This document shows positions 34,659 to 43,848 of a DNA stretch of 64,000 bases, one piece after another. Both the position numbers and the translations under genes were made by a program. The notes beneath the pieces are model-generated. The model did not search any database, had not been told where the DNA came from, and was given only the letters and a program-made list of their open reading frames with translations. The first letter of the stretch is position 1, and every line of letters starts with the position of its first letter. The DNA is taken from assembly GCF_001544755.2 (NCBI RefSeq), contig NZ_FCOF02000003.1:186001-250000 (forward strand). The letters run 5' to 3'. This stretch comes from Caballeronia catudaia (lineage in GTDB: Bacteria > Pseudomonadota > Gammaproteobacteria > Burkholderiales > Burkholderiaceae).

Positions 34659-36197
34659 ATGTCCTCCGAAGTCCCCACGGAACGCGCCGCGGCGCCTCTG
34701 AACCGCGGCATGCTGACCGTTTCGATCATGCTCGCGACGCTGATCCAGACGCTCGACAGCACCATCGCGAACGTGGCGCTGCCGCATATGCAGGGCAGCC
34801 TGTCGGCGTCGCAGGACGAGATCACGTGGGTGCTCACGTCGTATATCGTCGCGGCGGCGATCGCGACGCCGCTCACCGGCTGGCTGTCGGACCGGCTGAG
34901 CGTGAAGAAGCTGCTGTGCCTGTCGATTGCGGGTTTTACGGTGGCGTCGGCGCTTTGCGGCTTGTCCGAGACGCTTGCGCAGATCGTCGGCTCGCGGCTT
35001 TTGCAGGGCATATTCGGGGCGTCGCTCGTGCCGCTGTCGCAATCGATCCTGCTCGACATCAATCCGCGCGAGAAACAGGGTCAGGCGATGGCCGTGTGGG
35101 GCATGGGCGTGATGGTCGGGCCGATTCTCGGTCCGACGCTCGGCGGCTGGCTCACCGACAGCTACAACTGGCGCTGGGTGTTTTTCATCAACGTGCCGAT
35201 CGGGGCGTTCGCGCTCTTCGGCGTGTGGACCTTTTTGCCCACGCAGGCCGCGCGGCGCGCGGTGAAGTTCGATGCGTTCGGCTTCGCGACGCTCGGCCTT
35301 GCGATCGGCGCGTTTCAGGCGATGCTCGATCGCGGCGAGCAGCTCGACTGGTTCGGCTCGATGGAAATCCGCATCGAGGCGCTGCTCGCGGCGGTGAGCT
35401 TCGTCTTTTTTATCGCGCATACGGCGACGGCCGGCGCGCGCTCGTTCTTCAAGTACCAGTTGCTGAAGGACCGCAACTTCGCGACCGGCACGTGCTTCAT
35501 CTTCGTGATCGGCGCGGTGATGTACGCGACGCGCGCGCTACTGCCGCCGATGCTGCAGAACCTGATGAACTATCCGGTCGCGACGACGGGCCTCGTCACG
35601 GCGCCGAGCGGCGCGGGAACGATGGTCGCGATGCTCGTCGCGGGGCGGTTGCTGAAGCACATCGACGCGCGTTTGCTGCTGCTGTCGGGCTTTCTGATCT
35701 CGGCGCTCGCGCTCTGGCAGATGATGCATTACACGATAGTGTTGTCGGAGTCGGACATCGTGTGGCCGGGCGTGATTCAGGGCTTCGGGCTGGGGCTCGT
35801 GTTCGTGCCTTTGTCGGCGCTGACGTTTTCGACGCTCACGCCCGAGCTGCGCGCCGACGGCACCGCCACGTATAGCCTGATGCGCAATATCGGCAGCAGT
35901 ATCGGCATCTCGATCGTGCAGACGCTGATGACGCGCAACACGCAGGTCGCGCACGCGGACCTCGCCGCGCAGGTGACGCCGTTCAATCCGGCGATGCAAT
36001 CGATGCTGTCCGGCGGTTCGATGCAGGACATGGCGATGCTGAATCAGACCATCACGCAGCAGGCGTCGATGATCGCGTATCTCAACGACTTCAAGCTGAT
36101 GTTCGTGGCGACGTTGCTGGTGGTGCCGTTGTTGTTGCTGATCCGGCCGGCGAAGGCGGCTGGCGAGGAATCGGTGGCGCATGCGGCGATGGATTGA
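34659..36197 (+). CDS. DHA2-family MFS multidrug transporter (EmrB/QacA)
   Basis: This 512-residue protein has 14 predicted membrane helices. Typical DHA2 motifs are LIQTLDSTIANVALPHMQGS in the first helix, LTGWLSDRLSVKKLL (motif A) and WGMGVMVGPILGPTLGGWLT (motif C). It exports hydrophobic or aromatic compounds using the proton gradient, often together with an EmrA-like membrane-fusion protein; none is encoded next to it. It diverges from a MarR regulator. ATG at 34659 is preferred over an in-frame TTG 18 bases upstream. Confidence 0.93.
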   Translation: MSSEVPTERAAAPLNRGMLTVSIMLATLIQTLDSTIANVALPHMQGSLSASQDEITWVLTSYIVAAAIATPLTGWLSDRLSVKKLLCLSIAGFTVASALCGLSETLAQIVGSRLLQGIFGASLVPLSQSILLDINPREKQGQAMAVWGMGVMVGPILGPTLGGWLTDSYNWRWVFFINVPIGAFALFGVWTFLPTQAARRAVKFDAFGFATLGLAIGAFQAMLDRGEQLDWFGSMEIRIEALLAAVSFVFFIAHTATAGARSFFKYQLLKDRNFATGTCFIFVIGAVMYATRALLPPMLQNLMNYPVATTGLVTAPSGAGTMVAMLVAGRLLKHIDARLLLLSGFLISALALWQMMHYTIVLSESDIVWPGVIQGFGLGLVFVPLSALTFSTLTPELRADGTATYSLMRNIGSSIGISIVQTLMTRNTQVAHADLAAQVTPFNPAMQSMLSGGSMQDMAMLNQTITQQASMIAYLNDFKLMFVATLLVVPLLLLIRPAKAAGEESVAHAAMD

Positions 36198-36232
36198 GAA
36201 GCGCACGCGGTACGCGTGCGCTGCGGCCTGCG

Positions 36233-36637
36233 CTACTCTGGCGCGGATGGATCTTTCGCCCGTCCGATGAATGCCGAGCCGCGCGACATGCGCGCGTGCA
36301 GCCCGTCCGCGATGAAGTTCGCCAGCTTCTTCTCGTCTTTCCACTTCGCCGCGCGGCGCGCGGGATCGAGATCTTCGCGGCGAATGATGGCCTTGAGGAC
36401 GTCGGCGGGCTGTGTGCGCAGCCAGGCACGGAAATCATCGTCATCGCGCGCCGCGAGTTCAATGTGTACGTCCGGAAGGTCGATGTCCTTCGGCTTCGGT
36501 CTTGCACTGGCGCGTTCGTCGCGCGGCCGCATGAGCGCGTCAAGCTTCGCCGCGAAAGCAGGATTGCACGACCGCTCTTCTTCCAGCAGCGCCGCAAGAC
36601 CTTGCAGCAGCGCGATCACTGGCTGATTGCTTCGCAT
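36233..36637 (-). CDS. Unknown protein overlapping the 3' end of parA
   Basis: This 134-residue, mostly helical and charged protein has a central DIDLPDVHIELAARDDDDFR and a C-terminal RRAAKWKDEKKLANFIADGL. I do not recognise a family. The start overlaps the end of the ParA gene by 22 bases on the same strand, as ParB-type partners do, but no ParB HTH or CTP-binding motif is visible. Translation coupled to ParA suggests a partner protein. Confidence 0.7.
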   Translation of the reverse strand: MRSNQPVIALLQGLAALLEEERSCNPAFAAKLDALMRPRDERASARPKPKDIDLPDVHIELAARDDDDFRAWLRTQPADVLKAIIRREDLDPARRAAKWKDEKKLANFIADGLHARMSRGSAFIGRAKDPSAPE

Positions 36638-37521
36638 AGTGTCCAGATTTCCTGTGTCAGTCCTTTCAGCGCGTCGTAGGCTTGCGGGCCGTATTTTCCG
36701 TTGAGCGTGCGCAGATCGTGAGTGTGGTCCGCGCCGCGTGCGACATCCACGGACTGCGGAATCGTGCTCTCGAAGAAATGCGGTTGCCGCACGCCCAATG
36801 CGTCAAATTTGCCCAGGCGGCCATGCGCGAGATCGTTCATGACGCGCTTGTGAAGGTTGTTGTGCTGCACCTTGGTCGCGACGATGCCGAGCGGTTCGAT
36901 TGTCTGCCCGATATCGGCGGCGAAACGCCGGACGTTATCGACGATCTGGTAGATGCCCCATGTCGACACGATGTCGGGAATCGTCGGAATCACGTATCCC
37001 GTCGAAATGCGCAGGCCGTTGCGCGTGACCGTTCCGAGGCTGGGCGGGCAATCGATGATGACGTAATCGTATTGGCCGATGACGGGCTGCAACGCATTCT
37101 TCAGAATATCGAGCGGGTTGTGGGTGAAGTTTCCCTTCATCGCGATGCCGGGAATATGGTCCTGCAATTCGATCAACCGGATGCTGGAAGGCAGCAGATC
37201 GAGCCGTTCGATGCCGCCGTCGACCTTCGACACCCCACGCACGATGGCGCGCTCGATATCGAATTTTGGTGGAAGGTGCGGGTTGATCCTGTCGTCGAAC
37301 AATTGCGCGATGGTGCGGCCATCGCGGTCCAGCGCATCCCACGTCGCTTCCGAAATCAGATTCACGGTCGCGTTGGTTTGCGGATCGAGGTCGATCAGCA
37401 GCACGCGCTTGCGCGCTTCGAGCGCGAGGATTTCCGCCACGGCGACAGCCGTCGTGGTCTTGCCAACACCGCCTTTGAGATTGATGAAACTCAAGACATG
37501 CGGGGAATCTTTCTTGACCAT
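36616..37521 (-). CDS. ParA family ATPase (orphan)
   Basis: This 301-residue ATPase has the deviant Walker A motif FINLKGGVGKTTTAVAVAEI near residue 13, DLDPQTNATVNL and Walker B DYVIIDCPPSLGT. The family positions DNA or large protein complexes through ATP-dependent gradients. There is no ParB gene or recognised parS; instead a 134-residue unknown protein overlaps its end. This is unlike the main chromosomal parAB near the origin. An AT-rich inverted repeat 77 bases before the start is a candidate autoregulatory site. Confidence 0.9.
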   Translation of the reverse strand: MVKKDSPHVLSFINLKGGVGKTTTAVAVAEILALEARKRVLLIDLDPQTNATVNLISEATWDALDRDGRTIAQLFDDRINPHLPPKFDIERAIVRGVSKVDGGIERLDLLPSSIRLIELQDHIPGIAMKGNFTHNPLDILKNALQPVIGQYDYVIIDCPPSLGTVTRNGLRISTGYVIPTIPDIVSTWGIYQIVDNVRRFAADIGQTIEPLGIVATKVQHNNLHKRVMNDLAHGRLGKFDALGVRQPHFFESTIPQSVDVARGADHTHDLRTLNGKYGPQAYDALKGLTQEIWTLCEAISQ

Positions 37522-37593
37522 TTTGGCCTCTCTGTTTTATTTGCCTCTTCGGTCGCGCGGCGTGGTTTGCTCTTCGCCGCAGCGACGAGGATT

Positions 37594-37899
37594 CTACACA
37601 TATAGAAGGATTACTAAATACTTATATGTTGTCATATTCGGTGCCTCGCTTTGATTTTTTGCCGGATCCAGCAAAAACCAAAGAGACCAAAAACCCCACC
37701 CCTGCACCGTCACCTCCCCCCGCTCAAGCATCACCCCAAACGCATCCGCCGATAAAGGCATCGCCAGCAAGAACCCCTGCATCTCATCACACATCATGTC
37801 CTGCAGCCTGTCGAGCTGCGACCCCGTCGCCGCACCTTCCGAAACGACATCCATATCGAGCGAATGTGCGAGCGCGATGCTCGCTCGCGTGCGCGAGTC
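37594..37899 (-). pseudogene. C-terminal relic of an EAL-domain protein
   Basis: The minus strand encodes ASIALAHSLDMDVVSEG followed by a Gln-Leu-rich helix and CDEMQGFLLAMPLSADAF. This is the last third of an EAL domain (usual form IALAHSLGxxVVAEGVE and C-x-x-x-QGxxxxxP). The Glu-Gly-Val-Glu motif has become EGAAT. There is no start and no catalytic N-terminal half. It lies between the orphan parA and the phospholipase D-like gene. Confidence 0.7.
37598..37629. promoter_or_regulatory. AT-rich inverted repeat upstream of the orphan parA
   Basis: ACATATA at 37598-37604 and TATATGT at 37623-37629 form a perfect 7-bp inverted repeat with an 18-base spacer, in a locally AT-rich stretch 77-108 bases before the ParA start. 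It may be an operator or centromere-like site; this is inference. Confidence 0.4.
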
Positions 37900-37945
37900 C
37901 TTAGGCTCGCAACGATAAATATTCGCGATACCTCTCGCGCAAACG

Positions 37946-39217
37946 TCAAAGCTGCGGATCGAGCAGCGCGACGAAGCGGTCGACGAGCTTTTCGGCGAGG
38001 GGACGGCGGCGCCATTCATCGAGCGTGATGCGTTTCGCGTGGGCGACGTCATCGTAGAAGATCGCGGTTTGCCGGCGCGCGAAATCGCGGTCGTAGATAT
38101 TCAGGTTGGCTTCGTCGTTGAGCTTGAACGAGCGGCTGTCGAAATTGGTCGAGCCGACCGACACCAGATATTCGTCGACGATGATGAGCTTGCAGTGGAA
38201 CATCGTCGGCTGATACTCGTAGATCTCGACGCCCGCCGCGAGCAGATCGCCCCAGCACGCGCGCGACGCCTCGCGCACCGTATGCGTGTCGATGCGCTTG
38301 CCCGGCGTGATGATGCGCACTTCCACGCCGCGTCGCGCCGCCTCGACGATCGCGTTGATCGTCAGCTTGTCCGGCACGAAGTACGCGCTCGACAGATGAA
38401 TGGAATGAGTCGCGGCGGTGATCGCCATGAGATACATCAACTGCATGTCGTCGCTGCCGCCCGAGGGCGAGCTGCTGAACATGTGCGCGAGACCGTCGCC
38501 CGCGGCTTCGATCTCCGGAAAATATTGCGCCCCGTGCAGCACGTTACCGGTCGACTTGACCCAGTTGTCCATGAAGACCGCCTGCATCTGGCCGACCGCC
38601 GGGCCTTCGACGCGAAAATGCGTGTCGCGCCAGTGCTTCTCGTCCTGGGCGTGCCCGGTCCATTCCTCGGCGATGCCCACGCCGCCCGTGAAGCCGATGC
38701 GCCCGTCGATCACGAGCAGTTTGCGGTGCGTGCGGTCGTTCATGCGCCCGAGGCCGGTCCAGTGCGGCTTGTGATACTGGATCACGTCCGCGCCCGCGTC
38801 GCGCAGCATGCGCAGGTAGCGCTTGTCCATCTTCGACGAGCCGACCCAGTCGAGCAGCACATGCACCGCCACGCCCGCGCGCGCCTTGTCCGACAATGCG
38901 CTGGCGATCTGCTCGCCGATCTCGCCCGACCAGTAGATGAAGGTCTCGAACGTAATCGACGCTCGCGCCGAGCGGATGCCTTCGAGCATCGACGGAAAAA
39001 TCTCGTCGCCGTTCAGGAGCACCTCGAAGCGGTTTTCCCCGAGGACGGGCGGCCCGAGCAGCAAGCCCATCGAACGGAGGAACTGCGGATCGTCGCTGGC
39101 GTACAGGCGTTCGATCTTGTGCTCGATTTTCTTCTCGCCGCTCGTCAGGTTCGCGATCACGAGCACGACGACGAGCGTCACGACAACCGTCAGGGCAATC
39201 AAGGCAATCGTCGGCAT
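37946..39217 (-). CDS. Cardiolipin synthase-like phospholipase D protein
   Basis: This 423-residue protein begins with one membrane anchor (ALIALTVVVTLVVVLVIANL) followed by two HKD phospholipase D repeats, HRKLLVIDGRIGFTGG and HCKLIIVDEYLVSVGSTNFD. Such proteins transfer phosphatidyl groups, making cardiolipin from phosphatidylglycerol or ethanolamine donors. At 423 residues it is close to the ClsB/ClsC class. The ATG at 39217 has GAGG six bases upstream. A longer in-frame start further 5' would overlap the DUF4410 gene and is rejected. The next upstream gene ends 80 bases before the start. Confidence 0.9.
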   Translation of the reverse strand: MPTIALIALTVVVTLVVVLVIANLTSGEKKIEHKIERLYASDDPQFLRSMGLLLGPPVLGENRFEVLLNGDEIFPSMLEGIRSARASITFETFIYWSGEIGEQIASALSDKARAGVAVHVLLDWVGSSKMDKRYLRMLRDAGADVIQYHKPHWTGLGRMNDRTHRKLLVIDGRIGFTGGVGIAEEWTGHAQDEKHWRDTHFRVEGPAVGQMQAVFMDNWVKSTGNVLHGAQYFPEIEAAGDGLAHMFSSSPSGGSDDMQLMYLMAITAATHSIHLSSAYFVPDKLTINAIVEAARRGVEVRIITPGKRIDTHTVREASRACWGDLLAAGVEIYEYQPTMFHCKLIIVDEYLVSVGSTNFDSRSFKLNDEANLNIYDRDFARRQTAIFYDDVAHAKRITLDEWRRRPLAEKLVDRFVALLDPQL

Positions 39218-39296
39218 GCGCGGCCTCGCGAAGCGAACATTCGTCCGGAACCCTAGTGTAAGCAGGTTCCGGACCGCGCATCGCGCGCGTGACCGG

Positions 39297-40103
39297 TCAG
39301 CTCTTCGCCGGCATCCATCCCTGATCCTGACCGAGCTTGGCGATCTGTTTGGCGATGCTGTCGCCGAGGCGCTTCTCGTCCGACGACACATCCGCGTGCT
39401 TTTTCTCCGACACCCCATGCAGCCCGCCCGACACCGCGAGCGAGGTCGCGACATGTCCGGCAACCGCGCCGACGCCCGCCATTTCCGCCACGCCGGGCAT
39501 GTGGCCGCTGTCTGCGTTCGCGTCGAACTGTTCGAGCACTTGCGGCGCGCCGTGCGCCGGCTTGTAGACGAGCTGCACGGTCGCGCCGACCTTGCTTTCG
39601 CCCGCGCCGAGGCCAATCAGCACGCGGCGGCGGCGATTGCCGGCATCGATCGTATTGAAGTTGCCTTCGACGACGAGCACGTTCTGGTCTTGCGGCGGCG
39701 GCACGTCGGCGCGGATGGCGCGCAGGCCCATCGACTGAAGTTTCGCGACGATCTCGTTCGCGACTTCCTCGCGCGCCGCGATGGCGTCCTGCGTCTGCTT
39801 CTGGGCCTGCGAATCGCCCGAGAATGCCGAGCCGATCTTCGAGATCATGCCGTGATTGTCGAGCTTGACCTCGCTCGCGTCGCTGGCGAATGCGTAGACG
39901 TAAATGGTGTCGGGGCGCGTCGCCGGCGCGGCGGCGGTCTGCGCGTACTGGCCGCCGTACTGGTTGTACTGGCTCGCCGCTTGTGCCGGATTGCTGCCGA
40001 AACCCGCCAGCACCGCAGCGCCGACGACGAGTCCGGCCAGCGCCGCGCCGCGCGCCTTCTTGAGGATTGCGTTGAGCGACGAGAATTTGATCGAGTTCGA
40101 CAT
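39297..40103 (-). CDS. DUF4410 exported protein
   Basis: This 268-residue protein has an N-terminal signal segment (ALAGLVVGAAVLAGFGS, with cleavage after PAQA), a short Gln/Tyr/Ala stretch, and a domain with RPDTIYVYAFASDASEVKLD, NEIVAKLQSMGLRAIRAD and LVVEGNFNTIDAGNRRRRVL. This corresponds to DUF4410, found in proteobacterial envelope proteins of unknown role. GGAGATG nine bases upstream supports the ATG. It is 80 bases from the cardiolipin-synthase-like gene downstream on the same strand, so a shared envelope function is possible. Confidence 0.82.
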   Translation of the reverse strand: MSNSIKFSSLNAILKKARGAALAGLVVGAAVLAGFGSNPAQAASQYNQYGGQYAQTAAAPATRPDTIYVYAFASDASEVKLDNHGMISKIGSAFSGDSQAQKQTQDAIAAREEVANEIVAKLQSMGLRAIRADVPPPQDQNVLVVEGNFNTIDAGNRRRRVLIGLGAGESKVGATVQLVYKPAHGAPQVLEQFDANADSGHMPGVAEMAGVGAVAGHVATSLAVSGGLHGVSEKKHADVSSDEKRLGDSIAKQIAKLGQDQGWMPAKS

Positions 40104-40400
40104 GTTGCATCTCCGTACCGGCTGCGCCGGGAATGATGTGGATGGATGCGTGATGCGGCTCTCGGTTCTCGCTGCTGCTTCGTTTCTCGATCACGCAGGC
40201 CAGACTATGGACGATGACCGCCGGCGAGGCCATCGAGCATTTATGTCGCGGCGTTTCATCGAGCGCGCAGGCGTGTGGCGCGGCGCTCCGAGGCATATCG
40301 CGTCGGCTCTGCAGAGCAAGCGGCTTCTGGTTAACATCGTCGGAACGCGTCGCGCAGGCGCATCGACGCAATCCGCAAAAAACCGTTCAAAGGAGCAACC

Positions 40401-41189
40401 ATGGATCTCAAGATCGCCAGCAAGCTCGCGCTCGTAACCGGATCGACGAAGGGCATCGGACATGCCATCGCCGTGGCGCTAGCGCGCGAAGGTGCGCGCG
40501 TGATCGTCAACGGCCGCTCGCAGCCGTCCGTCGATGCGGCGCTCGCCAAGCTGCGCGAGCTCGTTCCGGACGCGCAGGCCGAAGGCTTCGCCGGCGACAT
40601 ATCGGAAGCCGCGCAGGTGGACGCGCTCGTGAAGCGTTTTCCGCACGTCGATATCCTCGTGAACAACATGGGCATCTTCGATCCGAAGCCTTTCGAAGAA
40701 ATCTCCGACGACGAATGGCTGCGTTTCTTCAACGTGAATGTGATGTCGGGCGTGCGGCTTTCGCGCGCGTATCTGCCGAAGATGAAGGAGAAGAACTGGG
40801 GCCGCGTCGTGTTCATCAGCAGCGAGAGCGGCATCCAGATTCCCGTCGAGATGATTCACTACGGTCTCACGAAAACCGCGCAGCTCGCGCTTTCGCGCGG
40901 ACTCGCGGAGACGTGCGCGGGCACGGGCGTCACGGTCAATTCGGTGCTGCCGGGGCCGACGAGCTCCGAAGGCGTCACGGATTTCGTCGAAAAGCTCTCC
41001 GGTGGAAAAAGCTTCGAGGACTTCGAGAAGCAGTTCTTCGAGGAAGCGCGCCCGACCTCGATTCTCAAGCGCTTCATCACGCCCGAGGAAATCGCGAACA
41101 CGGTGGCTTACGTGTGCTCGGAACTGTCGTCGGCGACGAACGGCGCGGCATTGCGCGCGGACGGCGGCGTGGTGCGCGCGGCGTTCTGA
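40401..41189 (+). CDS. SDR-family oxidoreductase
   Basis: This 262-residue classical SDR has ALVTGSTKGIGHAIAVALA (TGxxxGIG), NNMGIFDPKPFEE, catalytic Ser in VVFISSESGIQIP and Tyr-Lys in HYGLTKTAQ. C-terminal TSSEGVTDFVEKLSG is typical of the subfamily often annotated as 3-oxoacyl-ACP reductase-like. The substrate is unknown. ATG at 40401 has AAAGGAG six bases upstream. It is a single gene, converging on the UdgX gene with a 19-base gap. Confidence 0.9.
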   Translation: MDLKIASKLALVTGSTKGIGHAIAVALAREGARVIVNGRSQPSVDAALAKLRELVPDAQAEGFAGDISEAAQVDALVKRFPHVDILVNNMGIFDPKPFEEISDDEWLRFFNVNVMSGVRLSRAYLPKMKEKNWGRVVFISSESGIQIPVEMIHYGLTKTAQLALSRGLAETCAGTGVTVNSVLPGPTSSEGVTDFVEKLSGGKSFEDFEKQFFEEARPTSILKRFITPEEIANTVAYVCSELSSATNGAALRADGGVVRAAF

Positions 41190-41208
41190 GCGCGCTTCGT
41201 CAGCTTCG

Positions 41209-42624
41209 TTAATTCGACGCCAGTTCGCGCGCCTGATCGAGCGCCGCCACGATGGCCGCGACAGTGCGCTCGCGCGCGGCTTCGTCGTTCTGCCGAAGTG
41301 CGTACGACGGGTGATAAGTCGCAACGACGAGCTTGTCACCATACGGCACGACGCGCCCGACATGCGCCGACAATGTCGCCCGCCGGCCGAACAGCGCGGC
41401 GAGCGCGGTCGCGCCGAGCGTGACGATCACGCGCGCACCGATGCTCCGGAGTTCCTGGTCGAGCCAGTACGAACACGCCTCGACTTCCTGCTGCGCGGGC
41501 GTCTTGTGCAAGCGACGCTTGCCGCGCGGCTCCCATTTGAAATGCTTCACCGCATTCGTCAGATACACCTGCTCGCGCGGCACGCCGGCGCGTTGCATCG
41601 CGTCGTCGAGCAATTGTCCCGCCGGGCCGACGAACGGCTCGCCCTTCAGGTCCTCCTGATCGCCGGGCTGTTCGCCGAGCAGCATGATGCGCGCATCCGG
41701 CGGACCCGCGCCGTCCACCGCCTGCGTCGCGTTGCGCCACAGATCGCAGCGACGGCATGTATCGAGCGAGGTGGGCGCGTCGCGTTCGGGCTGCGCTTCG
41801 TTCGCTTCGACCTGAACCGCCTTGCCGCCGAGCGCGCCGACGCGCTGCGCCTGTGCGACGCGCCGCGCGCCGCCGCGCGCATCGCTCACGAGCTTCGGAA
41901 TCAGCGCGCCTTCGGGTAGCCCCTTCCAGAAGCGCACGGGCATGTGCTGTTCGAGCGCGGATTCGTTGAGGCGGGCGGGATTGAAAATGCTGCGGTAATA
42001 GGTCATCCAGAGCGCTTCGGCGGCGTCGGGCGTGTCGCTCGCATGTTCCGATGCGAGGGCGCGGCGGCGCTCCAGCTTCAGGCGCTCGCCGTCGAACATG
42101 GCGGCGCCTTCGGGCGTCGCGATGAGCCATGTCGAGCGTCCCATGCGCGCCGCGAAATGCTCCGCGCCCCACGCGAGCACATCGTGATCTGGCTCGTACC
42201 ACGCGACGTATTCGGGCGCGCCGAGCGACGCGTCGCGCTGGCGAAAACGCACGTAGGCGATCATGTCGTGCTGCGCGCGGCGCACCGCCTTCGCCATCTT
42301 GTAGAGGCGCGCGCCGTCTTCGTCCGCGGCCGATGCAACCGAGCGGTCGCCCTGGGCCCAGCGCCACAACACGCGATAGAGAAAGTTCCAGCGCCGCGCG
42401 TCGCGGAAATGCGCGGCGTCTTTCAACAGCGCCGCGAGTTCGCGCGAGACGCGGATCTGCGGCGCGGCGCCCGAATCGACACGCGGCGCGGATTCGTTGA
42501 ACAGCGCGGGCTCCGCCTGCGACGTGCGCCAGTCGGTCGCTTCGGGCGCGAGCCCTTGGGCGAGCGCAGCGAGCGCGGCGGCGCGCCAGGCGTCGAAATC
42601 GTCGTCGATGGCGATGACGTGCAT
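41209..42624 (-). CDS. udgX: UdgX-type uracil-DNA binding protein fused to a TIGR03915-like domain
   Basis: This 471-residue protein has two parts. Residues 1 to about 265 match the TIGR03915/DUF4130 putative DNA-metabolism domain (RRWNFLYRVLWRWAQ, KMAKAVRRAQHDMIAYVRFR). Residues 290-471 form a family 4-like uracil-DNA glycosylase with four Cys of an iron-sulfur cluster (CRRCDLW near 290, CSYWL later), LLGEQPGDQEDLKGEPFVGP, NAVKHFKW and ATYHPSYALR. GKRRLHKTPAQ contains the UdgX signature insertion with His373, the residue that in UdgX forms a covalent bond to the uracil site in DNA. The start ATG overlaps the stop of the radical SAM gene (TGATG), so the two proteins are translationally coupled. 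Both are under an upstream SOS box. Confidence 0.9.
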   Translation of the reverse strand: MHVIAIDDDFDAWRAAALAALAQGLAPEATDWRTSQAEPALFNESAPRVDSGAAPQIRVSRELAALLKDAAHFRDARRWNFLYRVLWRWAQGDRSVASAADEDGARLYKMAKAVRRAQHDMIAYVRFRQRDASLGAPEYVAWYEPDHDVLAWGAEHFAARMGRSTWLIATPEGAAMFDGERLKLERRRALASEHASDTPDAAEALWMTYYRSIFNPARLNESALEQHMPVRFWKGLPEGALIPKLVSDARGGARRVAQAQRVGALGGKAVQVEANEAQPERDAPTSLDTCRRCDLWRNATQAVDGAGPPDARIMLLGEQPGDQEDLKGEPFVGPAGQLLDDAMQRAGVPREQVYLTNAVKHFKWEPRGKRRLHKTPAQQEVEACSYWLDQELRSIGARVIVTLGATALAALFGRRATLSAHVGRVVPYGDKLVVATYHPSYALRQNDEAARERTVAAIVAALDQARELASN

Positions 42625-43835
42625 CAGATCAGCGAGAGTTGCACCGGACCGGTGGCGAGCGCGCGCCGCAGCGTGTCCGACGACGCCTCGGAAAGCGGCG
42701 GCCGATAATCCGCCGTGACGACGAAGGGCTTCACCTTGTCCATGCCGCAGCGCAGCCGCACGAGATCGTGATAGCGCACACGCCGCGTGCGCCGCAACTC
42801 GACGATGCGCTTCGCGTTGCGCATGCCGATGCCCGGCACACGCGCGATCATGCGCGCGGGCGCGGCGTTCAGATCGACGGGAAAGCGTTCACGATGCGCG
42901 AGCGCCCACGCGAGTTTCGGGTCGACGTCGAGCGGCAGGTTGCCGGCATCGCCGAGCAGTTCGGCGGCGGCGAATCCGTAGCCGCGCATCAGAAAATCGG
43001 CCTGATACAGGCGATGCTCGCGCAAAAGCGGCGGCGCTTTCGACGGCACCCCCGACGGGCTGTCGGGAATCGGGCTGAACGCCGAGTAATAGACGCGCTT
43101 CAGCTGATACGAGCCGTAGAGCGTTTCGGCGGTGCCGAGGATGGTGCGGTCGTCGGTTTCATCGGCGCCGACGATCATTTGCGTGCTCTGTCCCGCCGGC
43201 GCGAAACGCGGCGCACGCGGCTCGGCTTCCGATTCCTCGCGCGCGACGCGGATATTGCCCATCGCCAGCTTGATCGTGCGGCCGCTTTTTTCCGGCGCGA
43301 GACGCTCCAGGCTGATTTCGGTCGGCAACTCGATGTTCACACTCAGGCGGTCGGCATAACGTCCCGCCTGCGCGATGATTTCGGGGTCGGCATCGGGAAT
43401 CGTCTTCAGATGGATATAACCGCGAAACTGATGTTTCTCGCGCAGCGTCTTCGCGACGAGCACGAGCTGCTCCATCGTGTAGTTCGACGAACGAATCACG
43501 CCGGAGCTCAGAAACAGGCCGTCGATGTAATTGCGGCGGTAAAAATCGAGTGTAAGGCTGACCACTTCTTCCGGCGTGAAGCGCGCGCGCGGCACATTGC
43601 TCGAGCGGCGATTGATGCAATAGCGGCAGTCGTACAGACAAAAGTTCGTCAGCAAAATTTTGAGCAGCGAAACGCAGCGTCCGTCCGGCGTGAAGCTGTG
43701 ACAGATGCCTGAGCCGGTGCTGGCGCCCAGTCCGTCGATGCCGCGAGACTCGCGCTTGGGCGCTCCGCCGCTTGCGCACGATGCGTCGTACTTCGCGGCG
43801 TCGGCAAGGATTTCAAGCTTTTCGGAGAGATCCAT
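42624..43835 (-). CDS. Radical SAM putative DNA repair/modification protein (TIGR03916-like)
   Basis: This 403-residue protein starts MDLSEKLEILADAAKYDASC, the conserved N-terminus of the family. The radical SAM cluster is C66-x3-C70-x2-C73 in LTNFCLYDCRYCINRR. SAM-binding residues follow in GLFLSSGVIRSSNYTMEQLV. The C-terminus has a helix-hairpin-helix, VPGIGMRNAKRIVELRR, implying DNA binding. The protein always appears beside the TIGR03915/UdgX partner in sequenced genomes, as here, but its chemistry is unproven. The ATG lies only 13 bases after a perfect LexA box and has no Shine-Dalgarno sequence, so the mRNA probably has a very short or absent leader. Confidence 0.92.
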   Translation of the reverse strand: MDLSEKLEILADAAKYDASCASGGAPKRESRGIDGLGASTGSGICHSFTPDGRCVSLLKILLTNFCLYDCRYCINRRSSNVPRARFTPEEVVSLTLDFYRRNYIDGLFLSSGVIRSSNYTMEQLVLVAKTLREKHQFRGYIHLKTIPDADPEIIAQAGRYADRLSVNIELPTEISLERLAPEKSGRTIKLAMGNIRVAREESEAEPRAPRFAPAGQSTQMIVGADETDDRTILGTAETLYGSYQLKRVYYSAFSPIPDSPSGVPSKAPPLLREHRLYQADFLMRGYGFAAAELLGDAGNLPLDVDPKLAWALAHRERFPVDLNAAPARMIARVPGIGMRNAKRIVELRRTRRVRYHDLVRLRCGMDKVKPFVVTADYRPPLSEASSDTLRRALATGPVQLSLI

Positions 43836-43848
43836 CTTGATGGCTATA

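Noticed and set aside
34515..35420. Extended MarR frame reaching into the pump gene
   Set aside because: The extension runs antisense to DHA2 transporter helices; the normal MarR length is reached with ATG at 34514.
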